Assembly: GCA_944358525.1 (NCBI GenBank)
Contig: CALVRI010000007.1
Coordinates: 1 to 43,407, forward strand
Source: an uncultured Bacilli bacterium
GTDB taxonomy: Bacteria; Bacillota_I; Bacilli_A; RF39; UBA660
Direction: 5' to 3'
DNA: 43,407 nt
Shown in pieces: positions 9,019 to 17,228 of this stretch; the stretch's first letter is position 1, and each line of letters opens with the position of its first letter. Position numbers and translations under genes: made by a program. Under the pieces are notes generated by a model. The model was not told the DNA's origin and did not search any database. It worked only from the letters and a program-made list of their open reading frames with translations.

Positions 9019-9221
9019 ACAATCCACTCCAAATAAACTTTTTAATTCAGTAAGCGAAATAAAAAACAAAAACATTTTGTTTACACTTTCCAACTAGGCT
9101 TACATACTATATACAGTTTACCACAAACCCATATCTTTTTCAAAGGTTTTAACAACATTTTTTTACATATTTTTTAAACCATTAAAATCACTATTAATAT
9201 CGTGTGTTTTTTTCAAAAAAA

Positions 9222-9255
9222 AATACAAAAAAAAGGATAGAATAAAATCTATCCT
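9222..9255 (-). terminator. Terminator of the zinc-ribbon/Yip1 operon
   Basis: Stem AGGATAGA / TCTATCCT (9234-9255, 6-nt loop) followed on the minus strand by eight T's. The stop codon of the 9254 gene lies at the edge of the stem. Confidence 0.85.
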
Positions 9256-9946
9256 ATGAAAATATAAGTGAAATAATTGCAAGCACAACACCATAAAACA
9301 CTGTTGTAATTAAATAAATATATCCATGTTTATTTTCATCTTTAACTCCAAGAGTTTCAATACCTTTATAAACATAAAGAGTATTCAAAACAGAACCAAG
9401 CAAGAAAATAATTACTCCTAAAATAGGACTTAAAAACATAAATATTGAAGCAACAAGTAATGAAACAGTTGTAATTACAGAATTAACTCCATACATAGCA
9501 AATACTTTTTTAAAACTCTTCTCACCCTTAAACATAACTGAATTTACTAAGTATAAAAGTCCAGTATACATAAAGATAAATATAACTGCTGCAATTAAAC
9601 AAATAAAGAATATTTTTAAATATGGTATTTGAACAACCCCACTAGATATTGCATATAATGTAAGTCCACCCATAGAACTAGTTGCAACCTCTGTAAGATT
9701 TTTAATAAGTGAAAGTACAAATAAAGAAGTCGCAACACTAAATATTCCAAGTAAAATTAAAGCCAAACTAAAACTTTTCTCATCAGTATATGCTTTAATA
9801 GTATCAATAGGTTTAACAAACATTCCTTTTATTACCTCGGCTAAATTAGAGCCAATACTATCAGACTGCACTTGTACATTTGCTTGACAACTGCAAACCT
9901 CTCCTTCCTCTAATTTTTTACCACAATGAATACAAAATTTTGCCAT
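9254..9946 (-). CDS. Zinc-ribbon Yip1-like membrane protein
   Basis: 230 residues. The N-terminal zinc ribbon 'CIHCGKKLEEGEVCSC' (residues 5-20) is followed after about 40 residues by a domain of five or so transmembrane segments, with the layout of Yip1/YesK-like integral membrane proteins ('VKPIDTIKAY' just before the first helix is typical). The function in Firmicutes is unknown. It follows the TcaA/YvbJ-like zinc-ribbon gene by only 12 nt, so the two proteins probably work together in the envelope. Confidence 0.75.
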   Translation of the reverse strand: MAKFCIHCGKKLEEGEVCSCQANVQVQSDSIGSNLAEVIKGMFVKPIDTIKAYTDEKSFSLALILLGIFSVATSLFVLSLIKNLTEVATSSMGGLTLYAISSGVVQIPYLKIFFICLIAAVIFIFMYTGLLYLVNSVMFKGEKSFKKVFAMYGVNSVITTVSLLVASIFMFLSPILGVIIFLLGSVLNTLYVYKGIETLGVKDENKHGYIYLITTVFYGVVLAIISLIFS

Positions 9947-9958
9947 ATAATCGCCTCC

Positions 9959-11140
9959 TTAAAATCTTGAAAAATATGTAGCTAAACCTGTCATATCAAC
10001 AAGTTTAAAACCATCACTATAATCAAATGTTAAATAAGCTGTATCATTATCAGTGTCTGAAACAGTTCCTTCTGAGAAATATTCTTTAGCAGAATATTTA
10101 TAATCGATATCAACAGTTACATATACATATCCATCTTCAGTAACTGATAATCTATCGACTTCCAAATCAGTAACTTCATATGAAGTAAGTTCGTTATTTT
10201 TAATAGATCTAGCAAAAGAACCGTAAGCATCTTCCAAATCACTCAAATCAGAATTCTTATATTCAAATTCACCCTTAATATCAGTAAATGCTTTTTGATC
10301 AATAGCAGATTTATATAGCTTATTAACATTATTCTTAATCGCATCTTCTAAAGCTTTTTCATCTTTATCAGATAGTTCAAAAGTATTAATATTTGTACCG
10401 TAATTATCGACATCTACTTTACTTGTAGTAGTAAGCCCATTTTTCAAAGTAACCTCTACATCGTATTCACCTTTAAATAGTGCGGGAATTACATATGTAT
10501 CATATCTAGTACTGTCACTATCTTCTTTGTATTTCTTGTCGACTTCTACACCTTCTAACTTCACGGTTGCATTTTTAAATACTGTAATTTCATAATCTTT
10601 TTCTACTAATGAACTTCCATCACTAATCTTCCAGTTGTCAAAAATAAGCATCTTATTTTTCTTATCTTTAACTAAATAAATCGTTGTTGTAAGTGGTGTC
10701 TGATGACCTTCTAAAGTATAACTAATTTTAACCTGTGCAGACAAACCATCTGTTGATTTTTCCTCACTAACAACCTGGTAATTAACCATGTCTTCCTCTT
10801 CAGAATCAGTAACCTCCGTAAATATTTTCTTAGTTGTAAATTCATTTTCTGGAACATCGATATAATCATATAACTTATTAGTATCGTTGTTCATTAATGC
10901 CTCAAAATATTCAGTAGCAACCTTTGAAGGTTTAAAACTCTCAGATAAAACAATTCCTCCAACACTTAACACTAAAACCAAAATAACCGCCACAATAATA
11001 ATTATCTTAGTTTTCTTTTTCATCGGTTTTCTAGGTTGTTTAGGCAATACCACTTTACTCTCCTCGGCAATTTTCGCACCACAATGTTCACAAAACTGAG
11101 CTCCCGCCTCATTTTTCTTACCACATTCTGGACAGAACAT
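9959..11140 (-). CDS. Zinc-ribbon TcaA/YvbJ-like membrane protein
   Basis: 393 residues. The N-terminal zinc ribbon 'CPECGKKNEAGAQFCEHCG' (residues 3-21, two C-x2-C pairs) is followed by a Lys-rich stretch, one transmembrane helix at about residues 46-66, and a large extracellular part: an NTF2-like region, a beta-rich 'TVKLEGVEV...FKGEYDVEVTL' domain like the TcaA second domain, and a C-terminal NTF2-like region. TcaA proteins in staphylococci affect glycopeptide response and wall-stress signalling; transfer of that role here is inference. First gene of a two-gene operon with its own promoter. Confidence 0.78.
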   Translation of the reverse strand: MFCPECGKKNEAGAQFCEHCGAKIAEESKVVLPKQPRKPMKKKTKIIIIVAVILVLVLSVGGIVLSESFKPSKVATEYFEALMNNDTNKLYDYIDVPENEFTTKKIFTEVTDSEEEDMVNYQVVSEEKSTDGLSAQVKISYTLEGHQTPLTTTIYLVKDKKNKMLIFDNWKISDGSSLVEKDYEITVFKNATVKLEGVEVDKKYKEDSDSTRYDTYVIPALFKGEYDVEVTLKNGLTTTSKVDVDNYGTNINTFELSDKDEKALEDAIKNNVNKLYKSAIDQKAFTDIKGEFEYKNSDLSDLEDAYGSFARSIKNNELTSYEVTDLEVDRLSVTEDGYVYVTVDIDYKYSAKEYFSEGTVSDTDNDTAYLTFDYSDGFKLVDMTGLATYFSRF

Positions 11141-11185
11141 AAACCCAACTCCTTCCTAAGATAAAGCACTCCTCTATCTGATTTA

Positions 11186-11214
11186 ATTATATCTTATAAA
11201 ATAAAAATTATCAA
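11186..11214 (-). promoter_or_regulatory. SigA promoter of the zinc-ribbon operon
   Basis: Minus-strand TTGATA (11209-11214), 17-bp spacer, TATAAT (11186-11191). The -35 abuts the stop codon of the ApbE-like gene. The ATG of the downstream gene is at 11140 with GGAAGGAG before it. Confidence 0.75.
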
Positions 11215-12099
11215 TTATTTTTTAATATAATTATTAAAACCTTCCGTAGTTACAATATCACCATCAATAACCCATAAAGCTTCCCCATGATAGTCATTAA
11301 CTAATTCTTTTCCTTCTTCTATATCCATTAAGTATAAACTGTTAACTAACATATTAGCAGTTAAATTATCATTTGCAATTACAACCACACCATCATATTT
11401 ACTTTCCTTTTTACTAGTCTTAGGATTTACCATGTAACTTTTAAATTCACTAGTTGTATATCTAGAAGCCATAGCCTTATTTTCTAAAGAAACAATTTCC
11501 AAAACTTCATCACTATTAGGTTTACTTATACTAATGCTATATTCATCATTGGAATAATGTTCACCTACAGCCACATCTCCATTTTCTGAAACAATATACT
11601 TTGTAATTTTATTTTGTTTAAAATAATATAAAACCTCATTAGTCGCATAACTACCAATAATACTATCAAAATTAAAATTGATATCATTAACTAATTTATC
11701 ATCTTTAATTTCTACCTTTTCAATATCACTTTCAAAACTATATTCTTTATCATCTTTAATTTTATCAATTAACTCACCACTAGTAACATCTACATATCCA
11801 CCAGTTTTATAATAAAGTATTTTACCATATTCTATCAAAGATTTTTCATCTTCATTAACTTTACCTTTTAATTCATTAACATTCTCATACTTCTTATATA
11901 TATTATTTATGTCATTAGTTAACTTATTATGATTCACTTTATCATAAACCTTAAAAGTTATTTCTTCACCATAATAATTAAAAGTTTCAACATATGGTTC
12001 TCTCTTATGGAAAAACAAACTCCATACTACCCAAATAATTAAAACTATTATAATAAAAAATATTATATAATTTCGCTTGTCAATTATTTTTTTTAACAT
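11215..12099 (-). CDS. Degenerate ApbE-like protein (membrane-anchored)
   Basis: 294 residues with an N-terminal membrane anchor (residues about 11-30) and the overall pattern of ApbE, the FAD:protein FMN transferase that flavinylates membrane proteins. Recognisable segments: 'GGYVDVTSGEL' (family GxFDPTxGPL), 'FDSIIGSYATNEVL' (family LGGIAKGYAVD), 'IVSENGDVAVGE' and 'VNPKTSKK' (family HIxDPxTG). The expected Lys of AKGYA, the His before DPxTG, and the Asp/Thr metal ligands near the end are replaced (Ser, Tyr/Val region, Asn, Asn). So flavinylation is doubtful. The start is the ATG at 12099, with GTGGTGAT before it. Confidence 0.7.
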   Translation of the reverse strand: MLKKIIDKRNYIIFFIIIVLIIWVVWSLFFHKREPYVETFNYYGEEITFKVYDKVNHNKLTNDINNIYKKYENVNELKGKVNEDEKSLIEYGKILYYKTGGYVDVTSGELIDKIKDDKEYSFESDIEKVEIKDDKLVNDINFNFDSIIGSYATNEVLYYFKQNKITKYIVSENGDVAVGEHYSNDEYSISISKPNSDEVLEIVSLENKAMASRYTTSEFKSYMVNPKTSKKESKYDGVVVIANDNLTANMLVNSLYLMDIEEGKELVNDYHGEALWVIDGDIVTTEGFNNYIKK

Positions 12100-12114
12100 A
12101 TCATCACCACTTAA

Positions 12115-12144
12115 AGTATAACAAAAGACCTCACATTTAAGCAA
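12115..12144 (-). promoter_or_regulatory. Likely SigA promoter of the ApbE-like gene
   Basis: Minus-strand TTGCTT (12139-12144), 18-bp spacer, TATACT (12115-12120). It lies directly after the glycosyltransferase terminator region. Confidence 0.5.
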
Positions 12145-12182
12145 GGTCTAATTTGTAATTACATTTTTACCTCTTAACATGA

Positions 12183-12223
12183 TCAAAAACAAAAAAGCAA
12201 GATAAATTCTAGTTATCTTGCTT
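12183..12223 (-). terminator. Terminator of the glycosyltransferase gene
   Basis: An 11-bp perfect stem AAGCAAGATAA / TTATCTTGCTT (12195-12223, 7-nt loop) followed on the minus strand by TTTTGTTTTTG. Confidence 0.85.
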
Positions 12224-12240
12224 AAATCTTGCTTATTATC

Positions 12241-13257
12241 TTACTTATTTATCAAATCTTTTTCTAAAACATATTCATAAACTTTCTTAAGTTTATATCC
12301 AATTTTCTTGATATCTCTTTCTTTAGCCACCTTATATCCTTCTTCAGTCAAATCAGGTAACTTACCTTTTAATATTAATTTAATTTTATATTCAAAATCA
12401 TCCACATTCTTAGCCTTATAAACATTAACTCCATCTTTAAGCCAATCATCATAAATTGGAATATCACTAATTAGTGTTTTAGTTTTCATAGCTAGTGCCT
12501 CTAATAATACAATACCCTCAGTTTCTTCTTTAGTTGGAAATATATATAAATCACACCCCGCATAAGCATCTTTAAGTTCCTCACTTTTAACATATCCTGG
12601 AAAATAAACATTATCGGTTTTATTCTTAATAGCATCGCTTATTTTAACCGGAATAAGTGATGGTTTTGTATAACCAAACCATATGAATTTATATTCTGGC
12701 ATTCTTCTAGCTAATTCCAAAAACTCTAAAATACCTTTTCTTTCAATATAAAGTCCAACCGCCATAATAACTTTATCATCTTCACTAAATCCATACTTTT
12801 CTCTAAATCTCTTTCGGCTATCTTTATCAGCTTTAAAAAGTTCTAAATCGATACCATTTGAAATTGGAATAATTTCCTTACCTAAATCATATTTTTCTAA
12901 CACTCTTTTTGAATATTCAGTTGGTGTTATTAACAAATCAGCCGATCCATAACAAAGTTTAAGCCATTGACGAAATAATGGAGATACTCCATTTGAAAGT
13001 TTAAATGAATTTCTGAAATCCTCTTCTGTAGAGTGAGCATGAAAAATGACTTTTTTACCCATTTGCTTACACTTCTTCGCTAGCATTAATGATTCCGGAA
13101 AAATAGTATTAATATGAACTATATCAAAATCATCATTAACATTAGTTGTATAAGGAACATGAACCAAATCTAAAGCCTTCATTTGATGAACAATAGCCTT
13201 ACCAACACCACTTTTTTCAACTTCTTTAAACTTACCTGTATGCAGTAATATCTTCAT
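12241..13257 (-). CDS. GT4-family glycosyltransferase
   Basis: Retaining GT-B glycosyltransferase of family GT4, 338 residues. The N-terminal acceptor-binding half includes 'GVGKAIVHQMKAL' and 'VIFHAHSTEEDF'. The donor half has 'VGLYIERKGILEFLELA', 'FPGYVKSEEL' and the E-x7-E motif in 'PTKEETEGIVLLEALAM'. The order resembles diacylglycerol alpha-glucosyltransferases of low-GC Firmicutes, so a membrane glycolipid or lipoteichoic-acid anchor is a reasonable but unproven product. TAGGAGG lies before the ATG. It follows ylmC by 9 nt, so the two share a transcript. Confidence 0.8.
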   Translation of the reverse strand: MKILLHTGKFKEVEKSGVGKAIVHQMKALDLVHVPYTTNVNDDFDIVHINTIFPESLMLAKKCKQMGKKVIFHAHSTEEDFRNSFKLSNGVSPLFRQWLKLCYGSADLLITPTEYSKRVLEKYDLGKEIIPISNGIDLELFKADKDSRKRFREKYGFSEDDKVIMAVGLYIERKGILEFLELARRMPEYKFIWFGYTKPSLIPVKISDAIKNKTDNVYFPGYVKSEELKDAYAGCDLYIFPTKEETEGIVLLEALAMKTKTLISDIPIYDDWLKDGVNVYKAKNVDDFEYKIKLILKGKLPDLTEEGYKVAKERDIKKIGYKLKKVYEYVLEKDLINK

Positions 13258-13266
13258 AATAACCTC

Positions 13267-13488
13267 CTAGGTATTCACATTAACTAGTATAACATCTTTC
13301 CCAATCTTGTCAATCTGAGACCATTTAATTTTAGAAAGCCCACCACTAAAAAAAATAAATCTTCTCCTTTGAACACTCATCTCGATAATTTTACCTTCTT
13401 TATCTAAACTGACATCAATTATCGAACCAATTTTTTTACCATCAAACACATTTATAATATCTTTATTTTGTAAATCAGAAAGCATCAT
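13267..13488 (-). CDS. YlmC/YmxH-family PRC-barrel protein
   Basis: 73-residue single PRC-barrel protein: 'MLSDLQNKDIINVFDGKKIGSIIDVSLDKEGKI', ending in a short beta-strand with 'IDKIGKDVILVN'. YlmC/YmxH proteins are conserved in spore-forming Firmicutes and often annotated as sporulation-associated, with no defined biochemistry. AGGGAGG precedes the ATG pair. The protein begins MM, so the start may be one codon later. It leads a two-gene unit with the glycosyltransferase. Confidence 0.85.
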   Translation of the reverse strand: MMLSDLQNKDIINVFDGKKIGSIIDVSLDKEGKIIEMSVQRRRFIFFSGGLSKIKWSQIDKIGKDVILVNVNT

Positions 13489-13515
13489 ACTACTCCCTCC
13501 CTTTAATTATATTAT

Positions 13516-13550
13516 ATAAAAAATAGAAAATGACAAACATTTCCTATTTT
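13516..13550 (-). terminator. Terminator of the serine hydrolase gene
   Basis: A 13-bp stem (one G-T pair), AAAATAGGAAATG / CATTTTCTATTTT on the minus strand with a 5-nt loop, followed by TTATA. The serine hydrolase stop lies in the stem. Its downstream side also carries TTGTCA and TATAAT-like elements that may serve ylmC. Confidence 0.75.
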
Positions 13551-15010
13551 CCCTTCACCGTTTTAGAAGATTCAAATTCTCTTACAACCGCATCATTCAA
13601 AACTCCACTATGTTCAATTTCTGCCCTCCGCATCAATGAATTTTTTGCAAGTCTAAGCTTAAGTAAAGTATAAATTTGTGCTTCTTTTAAAGTATTAGTT
13701 ATTCTCGTAAATGGTGCGCTTCCTATCACATTACCTTCACCATCTAACACCTTAGAGGTTTTTCCTGAAATTCTAAATTTAGTTCCATCTTCAAAATGTT
13801 TAAAGCAGTCAATAATACAAAATTTTTCATTATCAATAACAATTTCTCTTTCATTTTCTAAAGAAAATGGATTTGCTAAAATATTAGCTGTTAAACCATT
13901 TTTTAAATCAAATGTTGCCCATGTACCTGTAAAACCTGTAATTGAAAATGATTCATCACCCATTACATCAACCATTTCATTTACTCTAATTCCTTCTGGA
14001 TGTTTATAGTATACAGCCATACCTCTACTGACATTTTGAATACCAGATGTATAACCATCTCTATTTTTCTTATACATAATTGTACCATCTGAGTTTAATA
14101 AAATCGGTGTATCTAAAACTGGAGTAATCATCTCCTTAATTGATTCATTAGATAAAAATCCATCATTTAATTTTTCAAATAATTTAACCAAATCTTTAGA
14201 AGTACTAAATATACCCGCATGTCCTGGATTTAAATTATATCTTTCCATTACTCTAGCTTTAGGGTCATTAACTGTTTCATTATCTCTCATACCAGTTAAT
14301 ACTCCAAAACTCCTATCATAACTAGTTTGTAATAAATTCATCTCTTCATTAAAATATTTTTTAAAATATTCATCCGCATCAGGCATTATATCTTTTAAAA
14401 TAATAAATGGAATATCACTATAAACAAAAGTTTTTTCTTTCGCAATACTAGTTAAAGAAAGTCTTCTTTGTAACTCTTCTAATGAAAGATTTTTTTCATC
14501 TAATCTACCATCAGTTCTTAAATCATAATAAAACTTAGACATTTTTTCTACTGGAATATCTAAATTAACATATTTACCATTTTTATATTCTGACACTAAT
14601 TTATCTAAATCAAACTTGCCTTCCTCAGCCAACTTTAATGCTTCTATACTAGTAAATAATTTAGTTGAACTAGCTAAATCAAAACGAGTATTTTCATCCA
14701 CTGCTTGACCATCTTTTTTAGTTACTCCATCATAAGTATAAATAGACACTCCACTTTTCGCATCTTTAATAGCAGTCGATAAACCTGGCACTAACATACT
14801 AATTCCTTTAACTTTTTTTAAATAATCGGTTATAATTGCATAATATACTTCATTAGGTGTTTTATCCATATAAGATGCAAGCATATCTTTTTCTTCATCA
14901 AACATTTCTATTAAATAATGGTATTCTTTTAATTTTCCATTTTGAATAAGTTCGTTAATCAATTTATATTCTTCTTCAATAATAATTCCTAAATATTCCT
15001 GTTTTTCCAT
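13544..15010 (-). CDS. Serine hydrolase, class C beta-lactamase-like
   Basis: 488 residues. After about 75 N-terminal helical residues comes a beta-lactamase/transpeptidase-like fold. The nucleophile motif is 'ASSTKLFTS' (S-x-x-K), the second motif 'FVYSDIPF' (Y-S-D in place of Y-x-N), and a C-terminal 'SITGFTGTWATFD' takes the place of KTG. The family (Pfam Beta-lactamase, EstB and PBP4*-like) includes esterases and D-aminopeptidases, so beta-lactam hydrolysis should not be assumed. No signal peptide or membrane segment is visible, suggesting a cytoplasmic enzyme. It has a perfect SigA promoter. Confidence 0.82.
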   Translation of the reverse strand: MEKQEYLGIIIEEEYKLINELIQNGKLKEYHYLIEMFDEEKDMLASYMDKTPNEVYYAIITDYLKKVKGISMLVPGLSTAIKDAKSGVSIYTYDGVTKKDGQAVDENTRFDLASSTKLFTSIEALKLAEEGKFDLDKLVSEYKNGKYVNLDIPVEKMSKFYYDLRTDGRLDEKNLSLEELQRRLSLTSIAKEKTFVYSDIPFIILKDIMPDADEYFKKYFNEEMNLLQTSYDRSFGVLTGMRDNETVNDPKARVMERYNLNPGHAGIFSTSKDLVKLFEKLNDGFLSNESIKEMITPVLDTPILLNSDGTIMYKKNRDGYTSGIQNVSRGMAVYYKHPEGIRVNEMVDVMGDESFSITGFTGTWATFDLKNGLTANILANPFSLENEREIVIDNEKFCIIDCFKHFEDGTKFRISGKTSKVLDGEGNVIGSAPFTRITNTLKEAQIYTLLKLRLAKNSLMRRAEIEHSGVLNDAVVREFESSKTVKGK

Positions 15011-15035
15011 AATATAACACCTTTTTTCTCTAGCT

Positions 15036-15064
15036 ATTATAAAAACATTTATCTATTATGTCAA
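15036..15064 (-). promoter_or_regulatory. Consensus SigA promoter of the serine hydrolase gene
   Basis: Minus-strand TTGACA (15059-15064), 17-bp spacer, TATAAT (15036-15041). AAAGGTG lies 7 nt before the ATG at 15010. Confidence 0.85.
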
Positions 15065-15069
15065 ATTTA

Positions 15070-15792
15070 TTATTTCAAACTTTTTCGGATTAATTCTTCG
15101 AATAAATTTAAATTTTTGCTTTCTAATTCTGGATGAAACTGCACACCAACACACCACCAATCACTCTTACTTTCAATAACTTCAATTTCATCATCCTCAC
15201 TTAAACCTGTAACTTTAAAAATAAAACTATTATCAAATACCTCTTTTTTAGCAATCGATTTATGAAGTGATGGCATATCTAAAACCCTAGTATGAAAAAT
15301 ATCATATAACCTCGATTTTTCATTTATAAAAACCTTGTGCTTAGATTTTTCAATGTTTTTTAAAACAAAGGGATCTAACTCATCATGTCCCTTCTTATCA
15401 AATAAATAATAACTCTCACTATCGTAATCAAACTCTTTATTTATAATATCATAGTTTAACTCGCCTGAATATTTTTGACAAAACCATTCATATCCTACCA
15501 TCGTCTGCATTCCTAAACAAACACCCAAAACAGGAATTTTGTGTAAATAAGCATAATGAAGTACGCATATATGTGAACTACCTAAATGTGGACCACCTTG
15601 GATAATTATTCCATCACACATTTTAATTTCATCTTCAATAAATTTCTCATTTGGAAAAAGTAAACCAATTGGAATTCCTCCTGCTTCCATAACCCTTTTA
15701 GGATAATTATCAACAAATCTACTTTGACATTCAAATGGATCTTCCTCATTAAATCTCCTTGGAGCCAAAATACCAATAATTGGTTTTCTCAT
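15070..15792 (-). CDS. Class I glutamine amidotransferase-like hydrolase (peptidase C26)
   Basis: 240 residues, of the gamma-glutamyl-GABA hydrolase (PuuD-like) peptidase C26 group. Opening 'PIIGILAPRR', 'DGIIIQGGPHLG' (the family usually has GGxDxxP), nucleophile C92 in 'VLGVCLGMQTM', and the His/Glu pair H220/E222 in 'VGVQFHPELES'. The triad is therefore complete. The altered GGPHLG region suggests a substrate other than gamma-glutamyl-GABA, possibly a gamma-glutamyl peptide. GAGGAGG precedes the ATG. It follows the zinc-ribbon membrane gene by 12 nt and sigG further upstream. Confidence 0.82.
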   Translation of the reverse strand: MRKPIIGILAPRRFNEEDPFECQSRFVDNYPKRVMEAGGIPIGLLFPNEKFIEDEIKMCDGIIIQGGPHLGSSHICVLHYAYLHKIPVLGVCLGMQTMVGYEWFCQKYSGELNYDIINKEFDYDSESYYLFDKKGHDELDPFVLKNIEKSKHKVFINEKSRLYDIFHTRVLDMPSLHKSIAKKEVFDNSFIFKVTGLSEDDEIEVIESKSDWWCVGVQFHPELESKNLNLFEELIRKSLK

Positions 15793-15804
15793 AAAAACCC
15801 TCCT

Positions 15805-16353
15805 CTAAAAATAACTCATAACTACCATAAAAATTACAAAAAGAAATATACATATTACTATATTCAAAAAAAGAAAAAATGACCTATCGCTATCATGATT
15901 AGCCAAAATAAACTTATAATTTTTAGGATTATTCTTTTTAATTTTTTCTATTGCAACATTATCTAAATAAAGTATAAAAGAATTTAAAAAACCTGCTAAC
16001 AATAACCTTATAAAAATCCAAATGATTAATGTCATTATAAGTCCAAAAATCATTTTATAACTAAATGCGAAAGTTTCAAAAAATCTATATATATAATAAA
16101 AAGCAGTTAACTCTATAAACGACAATAGTACTCCAATTATTAAATGCCCTTTATATCCGATATACAAAGTACCAAGTAAATATGGTTTTAAAAGTTTTCT
16201 ATTATGAATCATATTATCATAATCTTTTTCAAACAGTTCTAAATCACTTTTAGAATAATCATAATTTATTTTAATATTTACCCCTGTTTTCATATAACCA
16301 CATTTTATACAAACCCCATCTATCATTTGACATTTACATTTTGGACACTTCAT
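15805..16353 (-). CDS. Zinc-ribbon membrane protein, hypothetical
   Basis: 182 residues: an N-terminal zinc ribbon 'CPKCKCQMIDGVCIKCG' (residues 3-19), then a soluble segment and three or four transmembrane helices at about residues 60-85, 95-122 and 155-180. It resembles DUF2628-type membrane proteins in arrangement but the function is unknown. It is the third zinc-ribbon membrane protein in this window. It lies between sigG and the C26 hydrolase on the same strand, after a terminator-like hairpin at the end of sigG. Confidence 0.7.
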   Translation of the reverse strand: MKCPKCKCQMIDGVCIKCGYMKTGVNIKINYDYSKSDLELFEKDYDNMIHNRKLLKPYLLGTLYIGYKGHLIIGVLLSFIELTAFYYIYRFFETFAFSYKMIFGLIMTLIIWIFIRLLLAGFLNSFILYLDNVAIEKIKKNNPKNYKFILANHDSDRSFFLFLNIVICIFLFVIFMVVMSYF

Positions 16354-16383
16354 ATTCTCACCACTTTAATTTTATCATAATAG

Positions 16384-16408
16384 AAAGAAAAAACATACCA
16401 AAGTATGC
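16384..16408 (-). terminator. Terminator of sigG
   Basis: Stem CATAC / GTATG (16394-16407, loop of 4) followed on the minus strand by TTTTTTC, directly after the sigG stop codon. Confidence 0.6.
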
Positions 16409-17182
16409 TTATTTAATCAATTTTTTAATCTTAGCTAAACCATTTTTTTCTAAACGAGATATCTGAGCTTGACTAATGCCAATTTCCTCAGCTAGTTCCG
16501 TTTGTGTTCTACCCATCATATATCTTTGTAAAATAATATATTTTTCCTTTTCTTTTATTTGATTTAATGCCTTTCTTAATGATATTTTTGTTTCAATATC
16601 ATAAATTCCCTTATCACTAGAAAGCTGATCAGATAAATAAATAATATCCCCACCATCACTATAAATAGGTTCAAACATACTTACAGTATCTTTAAGTGAA
16701 TTCAATGCTTGAACTACTTCCCATTCTGATATATGAAGTTTTTCTGCAATTTCTAAAGTTGTTGGTTCTTTATTGTTTTTAAAAGTAAGTTCATCCTTTA
16801 CCCTCAAAGCCTTATAAGCTAAATCTTTAATACTTCTAGATACCCTTAAACAGCTATTATCTCTTAAATATCTTTTTATTTCCCCTAGTATCATTGGAAC
16901 CGCATAAGTACTAAAACGCACCTCATGATTTAAATCAAAATTATCGATCGCCTTAATTAATCCAATCACCCCTACTTGAAATAAATCATCTAAATTATCT
17001 ACCCTTCCAGAAAAACTTTTTAAAACGGATAAAACCAACTTTAAATTTCCTTGAATCAAATCATCCTTCGCCTTTAAATCCCCATCATGATATTTATTAA
17101 ATAATTCCAATTGTTCTTCCAAAGTTAAAACTTTAATATTCGCAGTATTCACGTTCGCAATTTCTACCTTGTGACGTGCCAT
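16409..17182 (-). CDS. sigG: RNA polymerase sigma factor SigG
   Basis: Late forespore sigma factor, 257 residues. The start 'MARHKVEIANVNTANIKVL' is the SigG signature. Then come sigma region 2 ('LDDLFQVGVIGLIKAIDNFD...FSTYAVPMILGEIKRYLRD'), region 3 and region 4 with helix-turn-helix 'TQTELAEEIGISQAQISRLE'. In Bacillus sigG lies directly after sigE; here four genes intervene. A strong hairpin covers its ribosome-binding site (separate entry). SigF/SigG-driven expression in the forespore is expected from the family. Confidence 0.95.
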   Translation of the reverse strand: MARHKVEIANVNTANIKVLTLEEQLELFNKYHDGDLKAKDDLIQGNLKLVLSVLKSFSGRVDNLDDLFQVGVIGLIKAIDNFDLNHEVRFSTYAVPMILGEIKRYLRDNSCLRVSRSIKDLAYKALRVKDELTFKNNKEPTTLEIAEKLHISEWEVVQALNSLKDTVSMFEPIYSDGGDIIYLSDQLSSDKGIYDIETKISLRKALNQIKEKEKYIILQRYMMGRTQTELAEEIGISQAQISRLEKNGLAKIKKLIK

Positions 17183-17228
17183 AAAAAATCTCCTTTCACC
17201 TTTATAATGAGCGAAAAGAGATTTTTTT
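17183..17228 (-). promoter_or_regulatory. sigG leader hairpin sequestering the ribosome-binding site, with SigF/SigG-like -10
   Basis: Minus-strand bases 17228-17211 pair with 17199-17183 over 17 consecutive positions (two G-T pairs), with an 11-nt loop. The SD (GGAG, 17190-17193) lies entirely in the 3' arm, and six T's run straight to the ATG at 17182. The loop contains CATTATA, one base off the SigF/SigG -10 CATA(A/C)TA; a weak GTTTA lies 18 bp upstream. The hairpin could terminate upstream transcription or block translation of read-through mRNA. RNA started at the loop promoter would lack the 5' arm. Confidence 0.7.

Noticed and set aside
9094-9233. Promoter with TTGAAA and TAAACT upstream of the coiled-coil protein gene
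   Set aside because: Only the -35 is good; the -10 matches 4 of 6 in very AT-rich DNA, too weak to list.
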